A DNA stretch of 64,000 nt, from positions 1,302,001-1,366,000 of the forward strand of contig QEYB01000368.1 of the NCBI GenBank assembly GCA_017562135.1, given 5' to 3'. Position numbers and translations under genes: made by a program. Below are positions 39,139-48,247 of the stretch, piece after piece. Every line of letters begins with the position of its first letter. Position 1 is the first letter of the stretch. The notes below the pieces were generated by a model. That model was not told where the DNA came from and made no database searches. It was given only the letters and a program-made list of their open reading frames with translations. The DNA is from Dipylidium caninum (lineage: Eukaryota; Platyhelminthes; Cestoda; Cyclophyllidea; Dipylidiidae).

Positions 39139-40876
39139 ATGGATGAGGACGTCGACACGCTTGTGCAAATGGGTTGGACAAAGGAATACGCGTACTATAT
39201 ATTTACTCTATATATGCTAAAATAGAGAAAAAGCTCTGAAAGAAACAAATCACCAGGGTTTGGAGGTGGCGATTGACTGGTTTGCAAATGTAAGGACCAT
39301 TTTCCTCTTTCTAGGCTGTTTGAACACGATGCTGATGAATCGAAAGCGTCTCGAGGTACGGATATTTCAATATTTTGTTAAATTTGTTTTGTAGATGTTT
39401 CTGATGACAACCAGAGAGTGGCAAGTAATGCACCTCAGGCTCCACAATCGTTCCTTTGCGAAGAGCATGTTTTGGCATATGTACGTTTTAATGATTTAGA
39501 TGTGGGAAGCATCTGCGTACTAGTGCCGATATAGAACTACATAGTGCACGAACCGGACATGCGAATTTCAAGGAATCTACGGATGTGGTAATAGCACTTA
39601 CTGAGGACGAGAAGAAGGATCAAATGAAACGATTAAAAGTAGTACTGCTGTTTTTTAAAACAACGTTGACTTCAAGGAGCTAATGCTTCAAAGGAAATCA
39701 AAACGAGAGGAAGAGGAAAGGTTGAGATCTATTCTGGACGAAAAGAATCGTCGCCTGCAAGGAATAACCATGCAAAACAGTAAAGCTATGTACAGAGAAC
39801 AACGGATGAAAAGAGAGGTTGAGCAAATGAAAAAGGATAGAGCTGAGGAAATGGCTTACAGGTGTTTTTTTATCTTTGAGTTTTTATTTGCATTTTCGCG
39901 AATGTATCTTTCCGGGGCTCATTTTTATTAAGTTTTCATGCGTGTCGACATTCGAAATTAAGTTGTTTTCTCATTAATCATTGAAAGATTAGATGTCTGT
40001 TTAATATATTCTTTTAAATAGGAAGTATTTTGTATATTTTATGCTTAATTGTTTTTAATTGTTAGAAAGCAACTCCAGGCTGAAGTTGCAAGGGAGACAG
40101 CTGAAAGAGTACGTTTTCGTGCCTTTTAGTCTGCCGAAATTTGCTATAATTCCCATCGTTCTAATTTCTTGTCACGTTGTTCTGAAGGTGTCTCGAATGT
40201 TTTTTGTGTCGAGAAACACTTTTCTATATCATTTGTTTTACGTTAAAACAACGGTATTTGTGTATTTCCTACCATTCTATTCAGATTGCCAAAAATAAAC
40301 GTGAAAATTCGAATAAAACGACCCCGGTTGACTCTCAAACAATAGAAAAAAATGGCACTGCTGCGGAATGCCGATTACAGATTCGCACTCCCATTGGACA
40401 ACCTTTAAGGGCAACTTTTAAACCCACCGAATTTCTAGCAGCTGTCTGCTTATTTGTTAGTCAAAACTGGCCAATGCCCCCAAGTGGTACCACGTGCACA
40501 ACCATTGATAGTCAAGAGATAACGCTTCAGACAGCTTTTCCTAATCGGAAGTTTGGAAAAGAAGACATAACGAAAACTCTGGAAGAGTTAGGTAAGCTTT
40601 CTGAGGTGTAGTTGTTAGTGCGCTTGTATGCCAATTGAATTGTTTATTCCAGCTCTATAGATACCGTATCGCGGAACTTTCGTAGTGTTCGGAATATATT
40701 TATGGATTATCTCTTCTTAAAGCTTCAGTTGAAATGTGCTAAAGATGGCATTGTTCACAGTGTAGTTTATCAATATTAAAATCTTTTATTGGTTGTTCGA
40801 TGAAGTGGATTCGCCTTCGATTTCAGGTTTGTGTCCAACGGCGGTTCTCATCGCCCACAGGAATTCGGCTTTGTAA
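39139..40876 (+). CDS. UBXN1: UBXN1 (SAKS1) orthologue: UBA, C2H2 finger, coiled coil, UBX
   Basis: Ubiquitin-binding cofactor of the p97/VCP ATPase, cytosolic. Exons 39139-39191, 39226-39279, 39315-39355, 39395-39464, 39500-39638, 39677-39861, 40066-40108, 40285-40591 and 40827-40876 sum to 942 nt, giving 313 residues, close to the family length. UBA about 1-40 (LVQMGW at 8-13, GLEVAIDWLFEH). C2H2 finger C71-x2-C74-x12-H87-x5-H93, as in invertebrate homologues. Charged coiled coil about 115-205. UBX about 222-313, ending LGLCPTAVLIAHRNSAL. The loop that is FPR in many UBX domains reads FPNR (280-283). Five introns are 34-39 nt. The fourth has GC instead of GT at its donor, and only this splice restores the finger's CEEC. 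Head-to-head with SLMAP; same direction as the MEMO1-like gene 618 nt downstream. Confidence 0.94.
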
Positions 40877-41494
40877 AATTCCCAGAATGTCTTTCGTGTT
40901 TTTCCATTAGCAATACAAATTTTTATAGCTTTCGTTCTAGACTTCTATTTGGTGGCTAGATCATGAGGGTGTTGCGGTCGTCAACGCGGTGGCCTGGTCC
41001 TGCTATTGTGCACATCGCCATTGGTGATAGTAGGCGGTTACAGCCGGGAAATGCTGTTATTCGTGCAGGTGGGTGGTTTCGTCTCCTATGTGCGCGTATA
41101 GGTTATTCTGGGTCGGGATTTTGCGTCGAATTGCATCTTGTCTTTGATATGTGAGGGGTCGTGCGTATCCATTCGGGCGAGAACAGGCAAGAAGTTTAAT
41201 GAATATAGTGACAAGGCTATAAAATTAATATCTTTATTAGAGTGAGGCTAGTTTGTTGTTTCAGTGGCGCAGTATGGGCTTTCAAGGAGTCGTATTTTAC
41301 CATAAAACCACAAAATGTCCCCAAACCAAGCTCAACAATAAAGTATATAAATCCAAAAATAAGTTTTGTATTATTTTTAGATGGAATATCATGGCATATC
41401 TTAAAAAGAATTCCGGCTGTCGGCCTCAACCTTGAGACGTTTGATTATTCCAGTCATCGTGTTGGTATTCTGCGCGAAAATTAATTTGGTAACT
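40877..41494. other. Short spacer between UBXN1 and the MEMO1-like gene
   Basis: UBXN1 3' UTR plus upstream region of the MEMO1-like gene. AATAAA at 41337-41342 is a candidate poly(A) signal for UBXN1. The short ORFs here have no support. Confidence 0.55.
41337..41342 (+). promoter_or_regulatory. Candidate poly(A) signal AATAAA (UBXN1)
   Basis: Canonical hexamer 461 nt after the UBXN1 stop and 153 nt before the next ATG. Confidence 0.4.
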
Positions 41495-43038
41495 ATGGCT
41501 CAGGATTGCTTCAAAACATTCGCAGAAACATGCCATCGCGAAAGGGCCCTGACGCACAATGCCCACATGTACAAAAGGAATTGTAATTAGTTCAAGTTTA
41601 ATTCTTTGAAACCAGCTCGAGACCTATACTTAGAAGTATCAAATCTCCTACTGCATTATCCCCGTGGTCGGTCCGACGAAATAAGAACAATTATAGTCCC
41701 GTATATGCGGTGTTTTTTATTATTTTAGGAACAATGCGTTTCGTTACACTGCAAAAATTATGGCCTCTGCATACTCTCAAATCTGTCCATTGAACATGTA
41801 TTTTAAGCCTCTTTCGCATCTTACTTTTTAGAAAGAGGATATTCGTAATCACCCCCTTGAAAAGATTTGTGGAAAACAAATTTTTGCTTTCCTCCTGCGA
41901 TTGCCTGGCAACTCCCAGTTACAACATTCCTATTGATAAAGATGGTGAGATATTACGTGTTTTATCGTCTACCTCATATGTCTGTAATTGTGTATTTAGT
42001 ACTTATGTGTTAACCAGATTTTCTTAATGTAGTCGTTGATCGATGTGAACCTTGATTGCACTGCCGGATCTTATTGCACTTTTGCCTTAACGTTCCCGCA
42101 GTCCACTTTAACACTTTTCCATTTAAACCGCATTTGTATCGCATCGTTTATAAGCACATATAAGTATCACTTAACGGAGGCAAGGTACACTCCATCCTTC
42201 ATCCCGTAATGTTATTCTACTCGTTGCAATTCATCTCTGTCGCAGTTTTAATCGTAAAAAATTTCGAAAAATCGACTGATTATTTAGTGAGCCACGAAAT
42301 ATGGAAAACAGGGAGCTGCGAATACATCTCTCGTTTGGAGGATGAAGAAAATCTAGGTGTCGAAATTCAATTGCCATTTATTACAAAAGTAATGGAGAGG
42401 TAAATCTATGTTATAACGAAATTTCTTCTTAGCTGCAAAGGGCAATACACGATTGTTCCTATATATGTTGGATTCATCGAATTTAAGCATATTTGTTGGT
42501 TCGCTATGAAACTGATGCCATACTTCAAAGAAAAGACAAATCTGTTTATTTTTTCGCTTAGTCTTACTCATTGGGGTAGGAATAGCTCTGTGGTGGTGTT
42601 AATTGTTTACCAGGAAGTATTTATGGCTATACTGTGCTTAACGAATCTAAACCTACTATTCTTGACACGATAAAGGAGCACGATATATGTGCTGTAGAAG
42701 CATTGAAAACGCTTAATTTTAAGGCGTTCGATCTTCAAATATGCCTGGCGAAAACCCCCCTTCCTGATTTCCCAGTTTGGGGAATATTTTTGAAACTAGC
42801 TCAAACACTGCTTGACGAGGAAGAATATCGATGTAGAAAACTGACCGACTCAGAATTCTTTGAGGCCTATCAAGAAGTGGGAGAACTAATAGTGCATGGA
42901 TTCGCTTGGTCATTGCCAAATTTGACCAAAGAGAGAAGCTCAATTTCATTTATTTCAGCCTCGTTTAGAAGATTTTTCAGAAAATGTTGGATCGATCCTC
43001 CACATCCTAACAGCGAACAGGACAAGACCTGTCCATGA
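41495..43038 (+). CDS. MEMO1-family protein lacking the metal-site residues
   Basis: MEMO1 homologue, human form 297 residues, a cytosolic protein of the dioxygenase-like fold that binds Cu/Fe. Exons 41495-41582, 41616-41700, 41729-41797, 41832-41944, 42288-42399, 42433-42575 and 42614-43038 sum to 1035 nt, giving 344 residues. Five introns are 28-38 nt, one is 343 nt. From about residue 53 to 260 it aligns to human MEMO1 as I remember it without gaps, at a constant offset of +10. Shared blocks are KRIFVITP, EIWKTG, EIQLPF, TKVMES, YTIVPIYVG, NLFIFS and THWG. The metal ligands are replaced: H49 by N59, H81 by K91 and C244 by P254. H192 is kept as H202. A Glu-rich insert of about 40 residues precedes the last strand (SSISFISAS). 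The ORF is intact over all seven exons, which argues against a dead gene. Binding or scaffold function is inferred. The start Met fits the family's N-terminus. Confidence 0.88.
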
Positions 43039-45376
43039 AAATGGGTTTTATGTTAAAATTTTCTCAGAAGTGAATTCTTCAATTTCATTTACTTTAATAA
43101 AAAGAAATTGGTTTGCTCGGCTCACACGTCTTGAGTTATTCCAATCTTCTTGCAATTACTTTTGGTTTACTTTGCTGTAAAACAGTGAGGTCCTCGTAAA
43201 TTTTGTGCATACTTGAAGTTCTTACCACATTTGGCGGCATATCGAAGTTTTCCTCGGGTTGCAGTTGTTTAAATCGGTGGTGATAGGTTGCTCCTACTTT
43301 TCTATCAATTAACGAAGTATAAATGGTTAGATCATTGCTGATACAAACTATTTACTATAACCATAAATATCTCGCATTGCATAGAACAATAAAATTTGGC
43401 AATGAACGTAGTTCGAAGCCGCGAGACTCTCCGGCACTTGATGGCACTTTTCATGTCATTCACAGTGTGCTTCGTCGAGACTCAATGAATCTTTCGACAT
43501 ATAGTTACAATTTGACTTTTTTGATAGCTCTGCCATGCATAAACCGATCCTTCTTCCGCAAATTACGTGTGCATTTGCTTTTCAACAGCACACATTTTTA
43601 TGGTACTTTAAGGCTAAAATTTAACCAGTGTTCTGTCAGCATTGTAGGGGTCATCGGTGAACATAACTGCAACTGTCCCCACTATTAGAGATCTTTCTTC
43701 AAATTAACAGGCGCCACAAGACTTGTTTCATAACAGTTACCTCTTTTATGCATTTAAAGTGAGTGCGACGTTATCTATGACGAAAGCGTTCATAACGGTT
43801 GAAACTCCCTCTATCTTGTACAATGTTTGCTTTCCATTACCCTACGCTTGAGATCTATGACGCAAAGAAACTGGTTTATACGTACCCAGTTAAAGATAGC
43901 TCCTACGCATACCCTTTAACAATTAGACTGTTATATTCAACGTCTACAAATCTTTACACAAAGATGAGTTACTTATAACATGCTAAAGAATGCCAAAAGT
44001 TATAATTAAAGTTGATGGTGCGGAGACGATGTAGAGACTTCACGGAACACTCAAACAATCTGCCGCCTTTTGGAGGCGCACTAATCAATAAGGTTTACAT
44101 AATAATAACAGCGGCCTTAAAGTGCGCCAGGTAGCATGCGTGTCACGAAGTGAAATGGCTATAATTAAATTGAACGATAACGAAATATACTCACCATCGA
44201 TCAAATTCGTCTGGGAATCTCTATTAAGTTTGCAACAAAGACGTGTTTACTGCAGCCGTCTACATAAAGAGGCAAAACTCCCGTTCACGCTCGAAAAATC
44301 TACTCAGTAATTTTTGAAAGTCCTTAAACCAGTCCCACAAGGAAGAACGGTTCAGCGTGAGAAGAGTTTTGGCAGCCAGAATATACTGTGAAATTATACT
44401 TTCCCTTTCTTTCGGCGAATCATAATTCAAGATTTACTCGACACTTCTTCATGCAGCAAATATGTTCAATAAACTTTGCATCAACAAAGTCGTTATATTG
44501 ACGTGTCCTGGTGGCATCGTATGCCCATACTGCTGAAATACAGTTTCGTATGGGAGTGGCCCATATTAGTATAGTCGTACAGGTACTTGAAGCATACATA
44601 GGACTTTGACCACAGAACAGTTTACTGCATAAAGGTGATAAAGGAAAGAGTTCAAAATTAATTTATTGAGACTATAGATAATTCACCTGTCGCTAAGCGA
44701 TTACTAAACTGAAATACGTAACTGGGGATTAAGGTTGTAAATTTTTCTTGTAATTTAAAACCTTATTGGTGTTGAACTGTGTTACAAAGTATTTTGGCTA
44801 TCGGCCACATTCATTTATTGGCGAGATCAATGGGTGCGCAATAGAAGACACGTTAACTAAGGATTATTGAAACATTCAAGGGACCTATGAATCCAGCGAA
44901 GCTTTAGTTCCCTGCACGAAGGCAGTTTGGGCTCAGGTATGCTGTTACCGCCTAAGTCTCTTATTCTATAATGTCATCCCTCGAAACATGGCTGGAAGCA
45001 TACCAACTTTCAAGGCAGCCTCGAAGACAATTTCTGCAGGCTTGTGCGGTCCTTGTTTATCTATTTAACGTGATGCCGTAGGGAGGCGACTTTATTGCAC
45101 TGGCAAGAGAGGAGAGTATCCATATCTGAGGGCAGAGGGATTCCGATTTCATATAACTTTGATGCAAAACTTCTGTAAGTAAAGTCTTACAAACGCAATC
45201 AAGCTTAATGACGTAAGGTGGAATGACATTAGGATTTTATTTGAAAATTGTCATTTTGCAATATGCGTAGCTATTTGTTTTAATGCGTCTGTGTATTCCG
45301 ACTGGGTGCCATTTTCCACATTACCGTTCAGGTTTGATCACCTTGTTTGAGGGATTATTTAGGTAGCCCGGAAAAG
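43039..45376. other. Intergenic stretch between MEMO1-like gene and first hnRNP gene
   Basis: T-rich up to about 43.7 kb (3' UTR of the MEMO1-like gene, poly(A) signal at 43096), then AT-rich without clear ORFs. A splice acceptor (gattatttag, AG at 45361-45362) lies 14 nt before the hnRNP ATG, so the 3' end of this stretch is probably an intron or trans-splicing outron. Confidence 0.55.
43096..43101 (+). promoter_or_regulatory. Poly(A) signal AATAAA of the MEMO1-like gene
   Basis: Canonical hexamer 58 nt after the stop codon, in a T/A-rich context. Confidence 0.6.
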
Positions 45377-46319
45377 ATGCGCTCAGCAAGTGACATTAAG
45401 GCTGATCAGGATAAGAAGTTGTTTGTTGGTGGTCTACATCATTCAACCACTGAAAGCCAATTACGGGAATTTTATTCCCAATGGGGCGAAATCACGGATG
45501 TTGTGGTCATGAAAGATCAACGGACTGGCAAATCCCGTGGATTTGGATTCGTCACTTTTGCGGAGTCCTCTTCTGTGGATGCGGCTCAAGCTGCACGACC
45601 TCATACTATTGACGGGAAGACTATTGATTCCAAGCGAGCCATGCCTAGAGAAGAGACTAGTCCTGAGGTTCATGCTGCAGTAAAGAAAATATTTGTTGGG
45701 GCACTGAAGAAAGATGTAACGAATGAGGACTTGTCGCAGTACTTTTCGCGATTCGGGACGGTTGTGGACGCGTCCGTGGTCATGTCTAAAGACAGAAATG
45801 AGTCCCGCGGATTCGCATTTGTTACTTTTGATGACACTGATGCGGTAGATAAAGTCATCCTTTCCAAACCACATTGTGTTAATGAAAATAAGATTGACGT
45901 GCGCAAGGCCCTAAGCAAAGACGAGATGAATCGCATCCGAGCTCGTCCGCCTCGTCCTGACCCTCGCCAGTCTTGGGGAAACGGTACGCTCGTCAATAGT
46001 AATGTTTATATGTCGCTTAGATAACTCGTGGAATGGTCATCGTTATGACAATGGTTATAATCAGAGTTATGGTTACCAAGGTTATGGAAATTACGGCAGT
46101 GGTGGTTACGGTAAGACTATAAACTGATAATAACTGGTAGGTTATTCACAAGGTTATGGTTATGGCGATGTTCCGCCATCCTGGGGACCTAACTCAAGTG
46201 GAGACAATGGTTTTGGTTCCTACCAGCAATCATACAGCGGTGGTCCTATGCGTGGAGGCCCGCACCCTTACCCTAGATCAGCACCATATGGTCAAAGTAG
46301 CTGGCAGCAGCGTCAATAA
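45377..46319 (+). CDS. hnRNP A/B-type protein, tandem copy 1
   Basis: Nuclear pre-mRNA-binding protein of the hnRNP A1/A2B1 type, 291 residues. Exons 45377-45983, 46021-46110 and 46141-46319; introns 37 and 30 nt. RRM1 has RNP2 KLFVGG and RNP1 KSRGFGFVTF. RRM2 has KIFVGA and ESRGFAFVTF, then VRKALSKDEM, the hnRNP A/B signature after RRM2. The C-terminal third is Gly/Tyr/Asn-rich low complexity (GYNQSYGYQGYGNYG) and ends in GPMRGG, RSAPYG and WQQRQ. RSAPY fits the R-x2-PY core of a PY-type nuclear import signal. The ATG chosen is the first after a splice acceptor at 45361-45362 and gives a 13-residue leader before RRM1. Its neighbour at 47312 has the same exon phases and a 90-nt middle exon, so the pair arose by tandem duplication. 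Confidence 0.93.
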
Positions 46320-47311
46320 TTTTTCACTAAATGTAGGAATGCGGGGAACTGTCTCAGTGCATTTCCTTAACTTTTATTATTCACCATCGGTTGTTTTGTA
46401 TATTAACTTCGCGATCATTGCTATAGCCGGTATTGTGTGGTACTTATCCGCTGATATACGTCTTCGATGCAGTAATGCTTAGCCTGCTCATCTAGGCTAA
46501 TTCTTCTCTGGCATAATGTCGGCGGCTTTTTACTCATCAGTGTTGTTGAATTATAATTGAACTTATATGCTCGTATTGAATGGTTGTTTTGGTTGCGCAG
46601 GTTTTGGTATTTTGGGTCTTCGGAATCCCGGTGATGCCGACAGGGAGTCTTGGCGCTGCCTCGAAACCTGCAGGTAATGCTTAGCCGCGGTTGTCGATGT
46701 CGGTTTATGTAGGCGTAGGTCGGTTACTGGCGTAGGCAAGTAGAGTAGGTGTGTTGCTATGTTGCTTACGTTAGGTGCGAATTGAGATACGCTGTGACCG
46801 CAACTTTGTGCAATTTTCATGGTCAGAAGAGTTTTTGCTCTTGAATCTTTGTTGTTTGTTAATAAAGTTTTGGTGGTGTGTGCATCATTTTTTCTTTCCC
46901 ACCGAATTGGTGGTTGGGGTCGTCTTCGGTTAGGTTAATTTGTCGTGGCGTTTCTGTCCTGCTGCGTTGGGCTTGGTGGGTCGGTTGGCGGTCCTTGCTG
47001 CCTGTGGGTCCGTCGTGGTCTGTTGGGGCTTCGAGGTGCGTGCTGGTAGGTGCTTGCGCATCGTCGCGTGGGTGGATCGCGGCTGTTTGCTTCGGTCGGG
47101 ACGGCGTGGTCCTCCTTGGCCGTTCTGTTCACCGCGTGGCTCCTAAATTTTATCGAAATCGAATTTAAAAATTATTCGATGTTAATTATGCATTTATATT
47201 TACAACCGTCTTGAAAGTGAACGTTATGAATTCTAGCGTAATAATGGCGATGATGTCATTGCTAGGCTTCGTGTATATAGACGCGTCGTTTCTCTTGTCT
47301 GCCGTGGAAGG
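46320..47311. other. Spacer between the two hnRNP genes
   Basis: 3' UTR of copy 1 up to a probable poly(A) signal at 46861, then a compact G/T- and CpG-rich patch at about 46890-47140, then about 170 nt of AT-rich upstream sequence of copy 2. ORFs in the G-rich patch are Trp/Arg/Gly/Val translations of skewed DNA and not credible. Confidence 0.6.
46861..46866 (+). promoter_or_regulatory. Poly(A) signal AATAAA of hnRNP copy 1
   Basis: Canonical hexamer 542 nt after the stop codon, followed by GT-rich sequence (ttttggtggtgtgtg) that fits a downstream element. Confidence 0.6.
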
Positions 47312-48247
47312 ATGAAACCGCAGGGGGATGCGAAAGAAGATCAGGGCAAGAAACTGTTCGTTGGTGGCATTAATCACAAAACCGAGGAAAAGTCGCTAAG
47401 AGACTACTTCTCCCAATATGGTGAAATCGTAGATGTTGTTGTCATGAAGGATTCTCACACCGGAAAACCCCGGGGTTTCGGTTTCATTACTTTCAAGGAT
47501 GCCTCCGCCGTCGATGCTGCTCAAAACGCTCGTCCCCATACTCTTGACGGGAAGGAAATCGATACTAAAAGAGCAATGCCTCGCGAGGAAAGTAGCCCGG
47601 AAGTCCACGCTGCTGTAAAGAAACTCTTTGTCGGAGCCCTGAAAAAGGACATAACTAGCGAAGATTTAAGTGAATACTTCTGCACTTTTGGGACGATTAT
47701 AGAAGCTTCTGTTGTAATGACAAAAGACACTAATGAGTCTCGTGGTTTTGGTTTTGTTACCTTTGACGATACTGATGCAGTCGATAAGGTTATTCTCGGT
47801 CGTCCGCATACTATTAAAGATCATAAAATCGATGTTCGCAAGGCTCTCAGTAAAGAGGAGATGGGCAGACTTAGATCACGCCCACCTCGTCAAGGACCGA
47901 ACTTTTGGAATCAGGGTATGAACATAATCTCAGCTTAATTAAATAATAGGCCCTCCCGATTACCGTCAACAGGGTTGGAATCATGGCTATAACCAGGGTG
48001 GGTATGGTTCTAGCTATGGTTATGGTAATGATCAATATGGTAAGCTAGTTTACGAGATAAATCTCCGACTTTCTTAGGGAATGGCTATGGATATGATAAC
48101 TACCAGCAATCTTGGGATTACCAGTCTGCTGATTCGTTTGGATCATATAATCAGCAGCCTTATGGCGGTGGCCCTATGCGTGGAGGTCCTCAGTACTCTA
48201 GGCCAGCACCGTATGGAGGTCCAAATTCTTGGGGACAGCAGCGTTAA
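47312..48247 (+). CDS. hnRNP A/B-type protein, tandem copy 2
   Basis: Paralogue of the gene at 45377, 287 residues. Exons 47312-47915, 47950-48039 and 48078-48247; introns 34 and 38 nt. All intron phases equal those of copy 1 and the middle exon is again exactly 90 nt. RRM1 KLFVGG with KPRGFGFITF; RRM2 KLFVGA with ESRGFGFVTF; then VRKALSKEEM. Over both RRMs the copies align without gaps and are about three quarters identical by eye. The tail is Gly/Tyr/Gln-rich and ends GPMRGG, RPAPYGG and WGQQR, again an R-x2-PY element. The synonymous differences are many, so the duplication is not very recent. Likely functions are splicing and mRNA transport, from family knowledge. Confidence 0.93.

Noticed and set aside
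39330..39355. Hammerhead-ribozyme-like string (ctgatgaatcgaaagc), interesting because flatworm genomes carry hammerheads
   Set aside because: There is no room for stem II between the two core motifs, and the bases are coding (HDADESK) in UBXN1 exon 3.
41941..42200. Alternative MEMO1-like exons using the open frames through 41945-42200
   Set aside because: They could be joined by a 41-nt intron, but skipping them (41944 to 42288) gives a gap-free alignment with MEMO1, whereas including them inserts unrelated residues.
46878..47168. 96-codon ORF between the hnRNP genes
   Set aside because: Trp/Arg/Gly/Val translation of a G/T-skewed patch; all frames of such DNA look alike.
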